Source: Wyeomyia smithii (Eukaryota > Arthropoda > Insecta > Diptera > Culicidae). From it: a stretch of 64,000 nt of DNA. The notes beneath the pieces were generated by a model. That model did no database searches. It was not told the DNA's origin and worked only from the letters and a program-made list of their open reading frames with translations. The first letter of the stretch is position 1. Each line of letters starts with the position of its first letter. The DNA lies in contig NC_073696.1 of NCBI RefSeq assembly GCF_029784165.1, positions 172,040,912 through 172,104,911 of the forward strand, written 5' to 3'. The translations under genes and the position numbers were made by a program. This document shows positions 1-11,072 of the stretch, one piece after another.

Positions 1-936
1 ACCAAATGGTCGTATAATTCGCGTATGATCAAAATAATTGATTCGAATTATGCAGCGATTAATGAATGTTTAGGTGAGATTTATCTTGGCGACAGTGTCT
101 TTGATGCTGAAACTTGTACTACAGCCAGAGGTCTTCACGCATTCATGCTTGAATTCAATACCGTATTCTTGCTCAAACTTTTTGCTAATATTTTTGCACA
201 TACAGATGTACTGTATCAAATTTTGCAAACAAAAGAATTGGACGTAGTAGAATGTTTACGTAACGTCAAGGCTTGCCTCGCTCCTATCGAAGAGCTCAAA
301 GCAGAGCATCATTTCTACAGAACGCTTAATGATGCAATTGATGTTTCTGGCGAAACGATCACTGATAGCAACGGTATCAATTATCGTCCCATATATGACT
401 TTATCATTGACAAAATTATTGACGAAATGTCTAAACGATTCAAAGAACTAGATGAATACAAATTCATCATTTTGTTGAATCACGAAAAATTTGCCGAATT
501 CAATGTCACATTCCCTACAAAGAATTTGAAAATGCTTATTTCGTACCATTCTAAATTCGATGAAGCGAAGCTGTATAATGAGCTGACCGTTCTTTACTCG
601 CGCGAAGAGTTCAGAGGCAAAAATATATTGTATTTAATTTCGTTTATCCTTGGACAAAACCTGCATCAAACTTTCTCCGAAACGCTTCGGCTGGCCAGAA
701 TGATACTGACATTGCCTAATACAACGGCGTCCGTCGAACGAACGTTTTCGGTGCTCCGACGGATCAAAAATTATTTGCGGTCTAAATCGGGGCAGAATCA
801 ATTATTTGGTATTATGATGATGGCTGTGGAGAAAGATTTACTCCATGAGATGATGCTGACGCCATTATTTTACGACGATATTATCGACAAGTTTGCGTTA
901 AAAGTAAACCGAAGGATTCCTTTGTTATATAAATAA
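1..936 (+). CDS. hAT transposase, C-terminal part (ZMYM1-like lineage)
   Basis: This frame is open from the first base of the window and ends at TAA. It encodes about 311 residues, the C-terminal portion of a hAT transposase that cuts and pastes its element in the nucleus. At the window edge the frame reads TKWSYNSR, the TRW-S motif of ZMYM1-like hAT proteins. Near the C-terminus, LPNTTASVERTFSVLRRIKN is the conserved hAT dimerisation region that packs with the RNase H fold. The last catalytic glutamate is expected in the part visible, but I cannot place it with certainty. No stop or frameshift interrupts the visible part, so it may be fairly young. The first methionine in view is at 25, but it is internal to the protein, not the start. 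Confidence 0.75.
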   Translation, partial: TKWSYNSRMIKIIDSNYAAINECLGEIYLGDSVFDAETCTTARGLHAFMLEFNTVFLLKLFANIFAHTDVLYQILQTKELDVVECLRNVKACLAPIEELKAEHHFYRTLNDAIDVSGETITDSNGINYRPIYDFIIDKIIDEMSKRFKELDEYKFIILLNHEKFAEFNVTFPTKNLKMLISYHSKFDEAKLYNELTVLYSREEFRGKNILYLISFILGQNLHQTFSETLRLARMILTLPNTTASVERTFSVLRRIKNYLRSKSGQNQLFGIMMMAVEKDLLHEMMLTPLFYDDIIDKFALKVNRRIPLLYK

Positions 937-1040
937 ATGTTGATAAATAAAACTTTTAAAATCTGTTATCGCAATACGGTTGTTTTAATGTTGCAAATGT
1001 CGATTGAACAGGTGGCCCACTTGGTCACGCGTCGCCTCTG
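1..1040 (+). mobile_element. hAT transposon, 3' part, apparently inserted in a gypsy element
   Basis: The transposase reading frame enters from the left edge and stops at 936. It is followed by an AATAAA at about 945 and a right end reading CGCCTCTG at 1033-1040, which reversed gives CAGAGGCG, a hAT-like terminus. The next base begins gypsy coding sequence. The left end and its target duplication lie outside the window, so the boundary at 1040 is inferred from where gypsy homology begins and from the terminus-like sequence. Confidence 0.6.
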
Positions 1041-2989
1041 AATTCCAGCAATTGCAGCAAGTCGAATGCAAAGATGGGCAAATTTCTTGTCTGGTTTCAA
1101 TTACAACATTGGATACGTTAAGTCGCAGTTGAATGTTGCAGATTATCCTTCTCGTTTTCCAGTGGAATCATGGAAAATTTGGAAAGAAGAGGATTCGTAC
1201 CTCAATTTCATTAACACGAGCGAATGCGGTTTTATATCGTTGAGCAAGTTAGCGCAAGAAACGGAAGAGGACCCACATCTCACGAAAGTATTGAAGTTTT
1301 TAACTGGTAAGAAAGTCCAGCTAACACGAAGGGATCCGTATGCTAAATATATCAATGAATTATCGGTAGAGCGTAACATCATTATGCGTAGACACAGAGT
1401 AGTAGTACCTATGACGTTAAGACAGGAGGTTTTGGCGAAATTACATCGCTCTCACCTAGGTGTTGTAAAAAGTAAAAGCATTGCAAGAAGTAATTTTTGG
1501 TGGCCGGGCCTTGATCTGGAAATCGAGAGTTTTGTGAAAAACTGTTCAAGCTGTTTATTGCATAGCACATCACCGCCCAAAGCAGAACTTATTCCTTGGA
1601 AACCACCCAATAAAGTTTGGAGCAGAATCCACGTTGATTTCGCAGGGCCAGTGAAGGGTTTCTTTTACCTGATAATTATGGATGCTTTGTCGAAATGGGT
1701 TGAAGTATTCCCTACCAAAACTTGCAACGCACAATTTGTTCTAGACAAGCTGTCTGAATGTATAGCTCGGTTTGGAATATTTGATGAGTTGGTGAGTGAC
1801 AATGGAACACAGTTTATTGCAACGGAGGTACGGAGATTTCTGTCTGCCAATGGTATTCGTCATAGTTTGACCAGCCCAGGCCATCCTGCTACGAACGGCG
1901 CGGCAGAAAATATGGTAAAAACATTTAAAGCATCCCTTTTGAAAAACTTGGACGAGCAGAATAAAAGTGTTTGCAGTATCATTGCCAATTTTGTAATGGG
2001 TTATAGAAAAGCAGTGCACTGTTCAACTGGTATGTCGCCAGCGCTCCTAATGCTTGGAAAGGATATAAAAAGCTCATTAGAATCGATGAATTCAAGGTAT
2101 ACTGCAACAGACAACGTATCCAGCGAAGAAAAAACGGCCCAAAAAATATACTAGACAAACAGCAATCACAGATAAAATACTACGGCGGTATAAGAAATGA
2201 AGTATTTCATCCAGGTGATAGGATGGTAGTACGTGATTATAGTAACCCAAACAAAGCTTCTTGGGTGACTGCTGTTATTCGTGAGATTTTGGGAGAGCGT
2301 AACTATCGTGTCCAGTTGAACTCTGGCAGATTGATCAAACGGCATCTTAACCAAATAAAAAAAGATACACGTGAACCCCAGATTAACGAAGAAGCAGCAG
2401 TGGTAGTTGTCCCTCGAACACAGATGAAGGTTACCAGTTCGGCTCCAGTGAAACGATCGACTAACAACACCGCGGCAGTGTATGAATTGCAAGCTAGCCA
2501 AGCACGTAATGTGGACGATAACGATAGTCAGTCTTTCGTTACTATAGAGGATATCACACATGATATGAGCAGATTAAGTTTGAACACCGATGACAGCGCT
2601 GAGGCACCAGGTGATCCAATTTATCAATCTTCGCCCTTGAACAGGTCGGTAGACAGCGACAAGGGATTAGTTGTGAGTGGGTTTACGCGAGGATTCTGGA
2701 GACTAAGAGATGCAAAGGGACGAATTTTTAAAAAGTAACCTTGTCAAATTCTTTGTTATTTCAGATGCTTATTGTTCATGAGACGTTAGCGGCGTGATGA
2801 ATTATCTTAGTGTGAGGGTGTTAGATATGCGATTTTTCTCAGTGTAAAAACTACCGCGTACAGAACGATCATCGTTGACCTTCATTCGAGTACGAACGAC
2901 GCCAGGCGATTGATGTATTACAAAATAAATGGAATACAAGTAAATGCAAACGTTATACTTATTTCTATCGAATATTCGCAAACATCACA
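1041..2989 (+). mobile_element. Ty3/gypsy LTR retrotransposon, 3' remnant
   Basis: The remnant starts with the end of RNase H, continues through integrase, and is followed by a candidate 3' LTR. It is interrupted on the left by the hAT end at 1040. A purine run (GTGAGGG) precedes TGTTAGATATG at 2819, which could be the LTR start; an AATAAA lies near 2922 and the LTR may end in ACA around 2989. The 5' half of the element is not in the window. The LTR limits are guesses because no second LTR is visible for comparison. Confidence 0.6.
1042..2738 (+). pseudogene. gypsy Pol remnant: RNase H tail and integrase, frameshifted
   Basis: Two frames make up the C-terminal half of a K02A2.6-like gypsy polyprotein. 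The first (to 2154) has the RNase H end (RMQRWANFLSGF), the integrase HHCC zinc finger (HRSHLGVV, then CSSC) and the integrase core, with the first Asp in VDFAGP, the second in VSDNGTQF, and the Glu in NGAAENMVK. The second (in frame by about 2157, to 2738) carries the C-terminal DNA-binding part (VRDYSNPNKASW). The join between them needs a frameshift in an A-rich stretch near 2130-2150, so the protein is broken. Integrase would insert the cDNA copy into host chromosomes. Confidence 0.8.
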
Positions 2990-3988
2990 CTTCCTTTACG
3001 CTGAAATCTACAAATACCTTTGCGTGACTTCCTCTTAACAAAAAATAAGTCCCTCTTATCGATAAAACTGGCCAGAAGGACGCACGACGAAACTTCTCCA
3101 GGGAATTATAATTGGTGATATTTGGCAAGAGGAACGAGTATCGGTATAGTAGAACAGTAAGCGTGTAAGGAAGAGTAGCACATTACACACACGCAGTGCT
3201 GATAAAAGTCATTTTCCCCAGCAAAATTCTTCGAAAATTACAGCCAATCATTTTCAATTTTCACTTCCAATGATCGCAGCACTCTTTCAGATACACTAGA
3301 TTTTCGTCCTAGTAACGTGCTGTTGTACTCAGATGAAATAGATCGCGCGCATCGTTCACGGTAACGGAATAAAATCTGACGACAAATCCAACCAAATGAT
3401 CTTCACTTCAAAGCGGAAAAGGAAAACAAACAGTCCACTCAACCAAAATGAACCTCACCGAAACACTTTTTCACTGACACTGACCGATGCGTTGAGAACT
3501 TCGTTAACTGATAAACTGATTTTGTTGTCTTGATTCCATCGCATGAAATATAATGAGGTGTTTTGACAGTTCACTTCCATGCAAAAAGCGGGAAGGGAGA
3601 ACTCTGAAAGGATTGTAAAAAAATAACGTTTATGGATGCTTTTTTCACTTTCACTCAAGAAGGTTAACAAATATCAACCCTGCACACAAGCACTGATGAA
3701 CAATAATAATAAGCATGCCACTTCTCAATAGAGGTATTGCTATTAACAAAAGTGCGTGATACAGCAGACACCCGGGCATATCTCACAATAGATCTACGAT
3801 TCTGGTCGCAGTGAGGAAGCCCATACAGGAAAAAAAGGTTTGATTCCCACAACCTCGATTTTAATGTCTACTCTTGTAGAGCATGCCAGAATGGAACCAT
3901 TTCCGTAAAAAAATAAGAAAACATAGGACATCTACATAGGACTGTTATGCGAATAGCGACAGTTAACTCTGTTTATATTGGTTCTGAA
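2739..3988. other. no gene seen; gypsy 3' region then unassigned A+T-rich DNA
   Basis: Apart from the candidate LTR at about 2819-2989, this stretch has no coding signal or repeat I recognise. Short open frames on the minus strand have no family resemblance. Confidence 0.5.
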
Positions 3989-4938
3989 TTATGAGCTTTT
4001 GCAGGGTCTAAATTTCTTAAACCCTACATAACATCCTGTACCTAAAGTTGGTTGACACCAACGTTTCTTGGATATTCTGGATAAAATGCAAAATAATCGC
4101 GGTCGCGATTTTCTTAGGAAAATGTGGTATAGATTTCCTGGAAAAAGTTTGCAATGATCACCAACATGTTCATCGAGTTGCATTATTGATGGAAAATTGT
4201 CTGATTTCAGTTTTGTTTTGACGTAACTGAAGAAGTTCTTTGAACAAGACTTAATTTCTAGCTCAGTTTTTGCATTGAATTCTTCAAATGCATTACTGAT
4301 TGCAAAGTTCAGTTGATCACATATTTCCAAGTAAATTGCTAGATTTTCACTGCTATTGTGTTTTTTGAAAATTTTGTGGGCTTTTTATTTGCGGTTTTTT
4401 AAATTTTTGATTTGCCTAAACCATACTGGATGTTTAGTGTTAGCGTGGGTTCGTTTTTTTTAATGGAATCTCTTGAGATGATGTACAGAATTTTGTAAAA
4501 GACGCTAACAGATGATTTGACATTTCCTGCATCTTCAACTATTTTTTGCCATTTGACACAGTTTAATTTGTTTTTTATATTTGCATAGTTTGCGAGTTTG
4601 AATTCGAGAACTTCCTTATACTCGCAGTCGTTGGGTCTTTGATATTTATGTAAAAATAAGGAATATTCAATTGCTGTGTGAAACTTTTCGTTTTTCCACA
4701 GTGGGTTAAATGATTCGGTCACACAGAAATCTTCATGAATATTCGTTAAGAGTAGGTCTAAATAGCAATTTTCACGGTTTCTTACATGGTTGACTTGGTT
4801 CAAACCTAGTTTAGCAATTTCGTCAAACATGAAATGCAAAGTGATGTTGTCTCTTACGACTGGGAGTAGGATGCTTTCGTTTTCAGGGTCCAAGATGAAG
4901 TCAGCGGTGTTTTGTTGAAGTCCCCATAGACAGGACAC
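3989..4938 (-). pseudogene. decayed non-LTR retrotransposon: endonuclease C-terminus to early RT region
   Basis: Read on the minus strand, the endonuclease motif GDFN can be seen near 4911-4930, one frame away from the following open frame. That frame runs through GLNQVNHVRNRENCYLDLLL, the hallmark segment of APE-type LINE endonucleases before the SDH motif. A second frame (4330-3989) contains FFSYVKTKLKSDNFPSIMQL, the linker before reverse transcriptase. The RT itself is missing. Several frame changes show that the copy is old and inactive. Jockey or CR1-like lineage is likely. Confidence 0.7.
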
Positions 4939-6100
4939 TCACGGTTCATTTTTTTGGTAGGGCAGGGAAGTTGCTGTGACGTGACGTACTCCTCCTAGGT
5001 AGGGGGTCTTCATTGTGACAAAGTTTGACAAGGGGGGGAGGGGGAGGTAAATTTAATCAAAATTTACGTGACGTACTTAATGATGTCGCCCAAGTTCCGT
5101 TTCCAGTTGCCAAATATGGAACAGTGCCAAAAACGGAATATTTTTTCTGATTTTTTTTCAATGCTTTAAATGAAAGTTTAGATAATTCTTTAGAAGTCAT
5201 CCATTGACAATTATACTCAATCTCTCATCATTATTTAGATATATCGATATATGTAAAAAAGGTTTAACTCCAGACCTGTTCAAGTCTTAGTCTAGATGAA
5301 TTTTCATTAAAAAAAAATGCAAAGTTTCCCAGTGCGATAGGGCATACGCACTCACAAATGTTTATTAAATTCTTAGAGAATGTTACCAGCCTAAAATAAA
5401 AATAAAAATTAAGGTCACGCTATACTTGTTCGATAGTCAATAAAATAAGAAAATAATTTTAACGCTAACAAGTTTCGCATTACTCCTAGTTTCTCGAAAC
5501 TATCGATTTTGAATTGTGCCTATCTTGAAATTAACTAACGATGTATAATTGACGAGTTTGATTAATAGCGTCAGGTCTGCGTTTGTACATATAGGAAGTT
5601 GAAACACTCTTATACTTTTCAAAATGCTCCTGTGGCTTGCACGAAAACTCGATAAAATAAGTACTGTAAAAAAGCAGATATACATATGCCATGAAAAGAC
5701 AGTCTGAGGAAAATTCGACGTTATTTGAATGAAACATGCGTTGTAAAAGTAACTCTCACAGATCATTCCAAATATTATTCGAAGCATTTTATGCACGCTA
5801 GAGGCAATTTCCAGTGCTTGTTAACTTTTTTTTTATTATTGGCCTATACATTAAGCGAATTAAGTAGTGATTAGTATCTGAAAGCCAAAGTTTTAGCAAC
5901 GGTAACTAGTTCGTTAATAGTTTGAAATATAGCAAATTCGCAAATTGAAAATTAGCGTCACCTTTTGGCGTTTCATCGGAATGGTGCCTTCTACTGCAAA
6001 CATCTATATGTACTTCTATTTGTCTAGTTCATTCGAATGTTTTTATTTCGTGTAATTTATGGCTTACAATTACAGCCAATAATAAAATTAAATACACCGA
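4939..6100. other. A+T-rich sequence, probably part of the first CARMER intron
   Basis: No exon, RNA gene or recognisable transposon is visible. It lies downstream of the donor site of the minus-strand CARMER exon, so it should be intronic. I looked for the next CARMER exon (the continuation of the SAM-binding fold) here and to the left edge and did not find it. Confidence 0.45.
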
Positions 6101-6111
6101 TCAATACTTAC

Positions 6112-6691
6112 CAGATCCTGCTCCAACATCTAATACAACTTTGTTGTGAAAATCCTGTGAATTGCTGTAGATAGCTCGCTGATAGGTACTGGTTCGAACA
6201 AAATCCTGCATCATGTTTTGCTGCTGCGAGAGATAACCATAAAACTGGAAATACTGTGATGCTGAAGAATCCTCTGTACGGAGGTTGAATACTGAATTAA
6301 CTTTCCCCGATAATTTTTGTAACAATTGTCGGAATAATTGGCAATCGCGTTTACAGCTAAACTTGACGTAGAACATGTCACCGCCAACTACAAATATGTG
6401 TGATGTGGAACCATGGTTAAGATGAGTCGTTTTCGCGCTAATTGGATATTCCTCTAATTGATGTTGTGTGCCTTCCTTCAAAACGCGTACACTCATTCCT
6501 TGCGGATCGTAACCACAGATAATCGTTACGCTATGGCCATATTTGTTGACGAGGCTGTCATTGTCGGCGATAATGAGTATATTACATCCGTGCAGTCTTG
6601 TCATCTCAGACATATCTTTCCGAATACTTTCTTCGTACTTTACCGAACTAAATGCAGTTGAACGATGCGATAACCCAAATTCAATATACAA
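6112..6691 (-). CDS. CARMER: Histone-arginine methyltransferase CARMER (CARM1/PRMT4), first coding exon
   Basis: CARM1 transfers methyl groups from S-adenosylmethionine to arginines of histone H3 and coactivators in the nucleus. The exon encodes the N-terminal PH-like domain followed by [20 protein letters not shown] and the start of the methyltransferase fold, [10 protein letters not shown] (motif I, SAM binding), diagnostic of the family. It ends at a good donor: G then GTAAGTATT, with the GT at 6111-6110, leaving a phase 1 junction. The start is either Met at 6691 or MSEMTRL at 6613; the latter gives an N-terminus closer to the usual length. The remaining exons lie left of the window, so the intron is over 6 kb. 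A hAT element ends about 150 bp upstream of the first Met. Confidence 0.9.
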
Positions 6692-6845
6692 AATCTACCG
6701 GCGATACTTCTGGGTTTTAAATACTATTCATACGAAAAGATTATGAATAGTTTTTGCTTTCCGAGGCCGAGCACAAAACTATACGGTTCACACAATAAGT
6801 TTCGGCTGTCGCTATTTTTATGGCAAGTCTACACAATGTCAGCTT

Positions 6846-7972
6846 CAGAGCTGCCAGATTTTATTTTGAAAAATCTGTATGCACCCGTAAAAAACAGGGG
6901 GAATCTATCTGTCAAATATCGTGAAACCGTGACCAACACATTTGGCAACAAGGCGTCTGCATGTTTTGTTTTTTGTCGTTTTGATCGAAGTAAAATGGAA
7001 CGTTCTCTTTTAACAAAATTCGAGAAATCGCGGAAAACTTCTATTAATAATGCGTTCCGTAGTGAAATTTTGGAACAGCAACAAGTTTTTAACGAAAATT
7101 GGTGATGTTTTATCGTCACATTGGTAATTTATCAAACGTCATGGACCAACAAACTTCATGGACCAGAGTTGATCTGCGATAACGCACACATATATGAAAT
7201 TTGACAGCGGTAAATCCCCCCTGGTAAAAAAATCTATATTTTTCTGTATTTTGTTCGTGCTCGGGTTTGGGGTAACTGAGCTTTGAATCTGGCTACTTCA
7301 GATTTTTACGACATTAAAAGATTTCGTGTTCTTGAAAAACAACAACAATAACAAACGTACAAGCAGTGAACCTCACTCGTGTATTGCCTTATGCGAATCG
7401 GCTAGTTTGACGGGAAACGCAGTCGGATAATTGAAAACTGATGTTTGGATGAAATGTTTGTGAAACAGAGCTACCAATTGGGTCCTAAAGCTATACCAGT
7501 TTTATATATCATTTGAAAAAGCCGCGTTTTCTGATTTTTAAAAAATGTTTATCGTTTTCCTTCGATTTTTAAATGAAGAGTAAAAAAACTGCTCGAAAGG
7601 TCTAAGTTGACGTTTCGCCCATGTACGGTATATGAGAGAACTGTCATTAAAGGCATTTCGAGCAGTTTTCTATATTTCATTTAAAAATCGAAGGAAAATG
7701 ATAAACATTTTTTAAAAATCATGTTTTGCTCAGAATATTGCACTCTTTCAGCTGATATATAAAAATCAGAAAACCGTTTTATACTTTAGGACCCAATTCG
7801 AACATTTTGTGAAACACCACAATTTCAAACCGAAATTTAAAAAAAGGCGAATGCTGAAATTCTGTACAAATCTGTATTGAAAATCAAAATTCTGTATGAA
7901 TTCTTTATCATTTCTGTATCGTGGTAAAAAAATCTGTATAATACAGAAAAATCTGTATACTTGGCAGCCCTG
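6846..7972. mobile_element. non-autonomous hAT element upstream of CARMER
   Basis: Termini are CAGAGCTGCCAG at the left and, reversed, CAGGGCTGCCAA at the right. The flanks GTCAGCTT (6838-6845) and GTCAGCTC (7973-7980) are an 8-bp target duplication with one mismatch, the hAT signature. The subterminal parts are rich in CTGTATA/TACAGA motifs in both orientations. No transposase is present; a 120-codon open frame crossing the left end is incidental. A palindromic MITE sits inside at 7476-7798. The element is 1127 bp and lies close to the likely CARMER promoter. Confidence 0.8.
7476..7798. mobile_element. palindromic MITE, copy 1, nested in a hAT
   Basis: The ends are inverted: AATTGGGTCCTAAAG at the left and CTTTAGGACCCAATT at the right. 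Long inner arms also pair (TTATCGTTTTCCTTCGATTT against its near complement around 7680-7705). A second copy with the same ends lies at 33966-34533. No coding sequence is present. Whether AATT belongs to the terminus or to a target duplication cannot be decided from two copies. Confidence 0.75.
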
Positions 7973-8480
7973 GTCAGCTCCGCATACAGGATCAAGGGTT
8001 AAATTTTATGTAAGCTTAATATTGGCAGAGTCTATGTGTATATAGAGTCGCGCGAAGAGAAAATCTATCGTTTCAGCAACACAGTTTTGTGCCGTTTGTT
8101 GCCAAGAACTATACAGTTCTGTTTTTCACCACGCATAAGCGAATATCATTTTTTGAAGTTCTTTACAAGGTACACAGTTTTGAAAGATTACACCGGTAAT
8201 GTTTTGTTAAATTTGAGTGAACCAGTGTACAGGTTTAATGTTGGATTGAAATGTGTAAGTAAAACTTCGGAAAACACATATTCTTTATTACGCTCAATTA
8301 CAACACTTTTCATCCATTCCTTACATTATCACCTTGTTTATTTACATTGCTCGATTGGTACCCTCGTTTGACACTGATTTGGTTCCTTTGGTTTCATCTT
8401 TGCGGGACTTTTATTATAAACATAGACTCTGAATATTGGTAATGCAGGTATCCAGCTTTTTACGCACCATAATGGCGGTC

Positions 8481-8804
8481 GCTATAATGCGTGTTCGTAA
8501 TATGCGAACCTCTCTGCTTGCGTCAGATATGCGATTTCTGAAAAATTGGCAACACAAATGTTGCCAGATATATTTTTCTTTTAATAATATATCCAGCTTT
8601 TCACGCGCCATAATGGCGGAGCTTAAAAATAAAATTCGTAATATGTTACCTACCCTTTTGACAACTCTGCTTACGTCAGTTTGACTCTTCATGTATTTGG
8701 CACGAAAAACAATAAATCTGGCAACATTAATGTTGCCAAAACTGCAGAAATCACGAATCTGACGTCAGCAGAGAGGTTCACAAATTACGAACGCGCATTA
8801 TAGC
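8481..8804. mobile_element. MITE with about 85-bp terminal inverted repeats
   Basis: The left arm begins GCTATAATGCGTGTTCGTAA and the right end is its near complement (TTACGAACGCGCATTATAGC). The arms include GAACCTCTCTGC, a GTCAGA block and GGCAACA..TGTTGCC. Inside, a segment at about 8588-8680 repeats the sequence at about 8450-8545 (TCCAGCTTT..ACGC..CATAATGGCGG), so part of the element or its flank was duplicated. I did not find a clear target duplication. Confidence 0.6.
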
Positions 8805-8930
8805 ACCTGTAACAAACCAGTTCATGAAATAAAAAGCTCTTCAAGATTTGTTCAAACTTTATTCGTCGAGTAAAAAATAGTTTGTGGTTCCAATTTCGCC
8901 ACCCTTGTCCGGATCCTATCTGGTCGTGAA

Positions 8931-9179
8931 GTCGCCCCGTCAAGATAGTCCGTCGCAACACACTGGTTGCTGACAGTGGTCCGTTCTCTCCGGCAGTCGC
9001 CCCGTCAAGATAGTCTGTCGCAACACACTGGTTGCTGACATTGGTCCGTTCTTTCCGTCAGGTACGTCTCGCCCCGTTAAGATAGTCCGTCGCAACACAT
9101 TGGTTGCTGACAGTGGTCCGTTCTCTCTGGCAGTCGCCCCGTCAAGATAGTCCGCCGCAACACACTGGTTGCTGACATA
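8931..9179. repeat. tandem repeat, four units of 65-71 bp
   Basis: Units start at about 8931, 8996, 9067 and 9133. Each contains TCGCCCCGTCAAGATAGTCC, then GCAACACACTGGTTGCTGAC (a short palindrome around GCAAC..GTTGC) and GGTCCGTTCT. The last unit is cut by a hAT MITE. Neighbouring units differ by a few substitutions and a small indel. Confidence 0.9.
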
Positions 9180-9372
9180 CAGGCCCGGATTTGAGGGGGG
9201 GGGGGCAAAGGGGGCAAATGCCCCGGGCCTCCCGATTCAAGGGGCCCCCTAGTCTTGGGCGACCTTTTTTATTGCTCGTCACCTTGCAGAACTTTACTTC
9301 TAAATGTTTAAAGAAAAGAAGGCCTCACAAACAAATTTGCCCCGGGCCCCTCAGCGCCTAAATCCGGCCATG
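9180..9372. mobile_element. 193-bp hAT MITE inserted in the tandem repeat
   Basis: The element begins CAGGCCCGGATTTGAGG and ends AAATCCGGCCATG, imperfect inverted repeats. It is flanked by a perfect 8-bp duplication, CTGACATA, at 9172-9179 and 9373-9380. The inside is G/C-rich with the block GCCCCGGGCC. The size of the duplication assigns it to hAT. The duplicated bases are themselves part of the 65-bp repeat unit, so the array predates the insertion. Confidence 0.85.
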
Positions 9373-9380
9373 CTGACATA

Positions 9381-10084
9381 CTTTGACCATAAATGGTCAA
9401 TATTCTGTTGACCATACAAAAGGTTTGTGAACACCCTGTTAAAATCACTGTGATAAAGCAACTTTGGAGCATTCTCAATTCATTGTTTAGTAAAAGAACA
9501 CGAAAAACGTGTGAAAATAAAAATATTCTTTATTGTACCTGATTCTCAATTCATGTTTTAGCAATTATAGAACATGAAAAACGTGTAAAAATAAATATAT
9601 TCTTTATAGAACCTTATTGCAATACCTTTCAATGTGTTACTACAGACAAACAGACGTGCCTCTTCGAACAAAAACCTTGAAAAATCTTCGTCCTTATTCG
9701 AAACGATACACTCATGCGCCACCATGTGAACTTATTGCCTACTAACTTGTTTTCGTAAAACGGTTTTTGTCTTTGCTAATGGGTGTGCACGCTAGCTTAA
9801 ATCAACACAAGCGGCATTACTGGTGGTTTTTGTCTTTGATAATGAATGTGCACGCTTGCTTATAGCGACCCCAACGGCATTATTGCCACTAAGCAAAATT
9901 TCAAAATTATAGTTATTTTTCTGGTCGATGAAATCGTCATCGAGTGGCACGTCTGTTTGTCTGTGGTGTTACCTTTCTTGTTCGTTTGGCTCGAATTTTG
10001 ACATGTTCGTTTGGCTCACAACACTCTCTTCGCATATCTCTCCCTCTGAGTATTGCTAGTTTCTCCCTCCCAGACATAAACCTG
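9381..10084. repeat. short diverged direct repeats, no gene
   Basis: Two pairs of adjacent duplicates are visible: TCTCAATTCAT..ACGTGT..ATTCTTTAT at about 9473-9543 and 9544-9616, and GTTTTTGTCTTTG..GTGCACGCT..CGGCATTA at about 9761-9822 and 9826-9888. The second motif recurs near 33603 (GTGCACGCTCGCTTATAGCG). Nothing here looks coding. Confidence 0.6.
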
Positions 10085-10313
10085 CATAAACCTAAGACAA
10101 GACGCGACAGCTGGCTTCTTATTTTTCTTTTCGTAACGGCCGTCATCCCCGTCGAAATTTATTTGAACGTTCCATACCGTTGATGCCAGAATGATTATTT
10201 TTAACAACTTCTGCAGGTCAATGAAAATAAAACAAATTAAAATTGCAATATATAGGCGAATAATACTCAATTCTTATCTATTATTTTATGTTCAATAAAG
10301 CATACTTCTATTA

Positions 10314-10877
10314 TTTACGAAATTCATTCGTTTCGAGGTAAATTTTAATAGTTCACGGGATGAAACGCGAAGTTTGGTGTGATACAGGCTGTTAACGATT
10401 GGTTGCCGGTGATACCTAGAAACTTCGATTCTCCTATATGCCGATACAGCGATCGTGATACGGTTCCATTTATATCGTCTTCTGATAGCCGGTTGCGCAG
10501 AGACCGAGAAATATCCATATCGGGCGCGAAGTTGTGTAGAAAAGATCGCACCATCAACCTCGATGGATCCAGATCAATTCCTTTCCACTAACACTGATAC
10601 CTTCCTTTGATACTTGTGGATGATGCAGAGGATTCCTCGGTCTCTAGTAGCAACAAGTATTAAACTAACACTCCCGATATCCCTTCCTCTATTGATCTGC
10701 ATTGGGCGTGGCCAGCTACGTTATTGACCAGTGAAACGAAAAATCAGCAGGAATTGTACACTGAAAATGGCTTGCTACTCCTAGGCACCATTTTGACGGT
10801 TCTTGGGCAATTTCAGCTGATTTTGGTCAATCGCGGGCAACACACGGGCGATCAAATATGCTATGCTATGCTATGCT
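10314..10877 (+). mobile_element. 564-bp retroposon (5'-truncated LINE end or SINE) with (CTATG)n tail
   Basis: A 21-bp perfect duplication flanks it: 10293-10313 and 10878-10898, starting AATAAAGCATACTTC. The right end is a run of CTATG repeats, as expected for the 3' tail of a target-primed retroposon. The empty site can be read in the matching arm of the second MITE copy near 13885-13910, so the insertion is well defined. It contains no recognisable ORF; it could be the 3' end of an I-like LINE. Confidence 0.8.
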
Positions 10878-11072
10878 AATAAAGCATACTTCTATTATCA
10901 AATTTTTTCTTCCTAAGTTTCTTGGTACACAAATTTTTTCTTTCTAAGTTTCTTGGACCTCAACCGAAATAGTAATAAACGATTAATCAATGCATTTTTG
11001 AAGTTATAACAGTGAAATACATTACTCGGTAATATCATGGACCTTGCATACTTTTGCATCATTATTTATGAA

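Noticed and set aside
1..6100. Possible further CARMER exons on the minus strand.
   Set aside because: I searched for the rest of the SAM-binding domain and later conserved blocks and found none; the space is occupied by transposon remnants.
6743..7105. A 120-codon plus-strand frame just upstream of CARMER.
   Set aside because: It crosses the left end of a hAT element, with half its length inside the transposon; no motif is present.
8036..8371. A 111-codon frame with hydrophobic patches.
   Set aside because: No family resemblance, no splice partners, and it lies among MITEs. I cannot support it as a gene.
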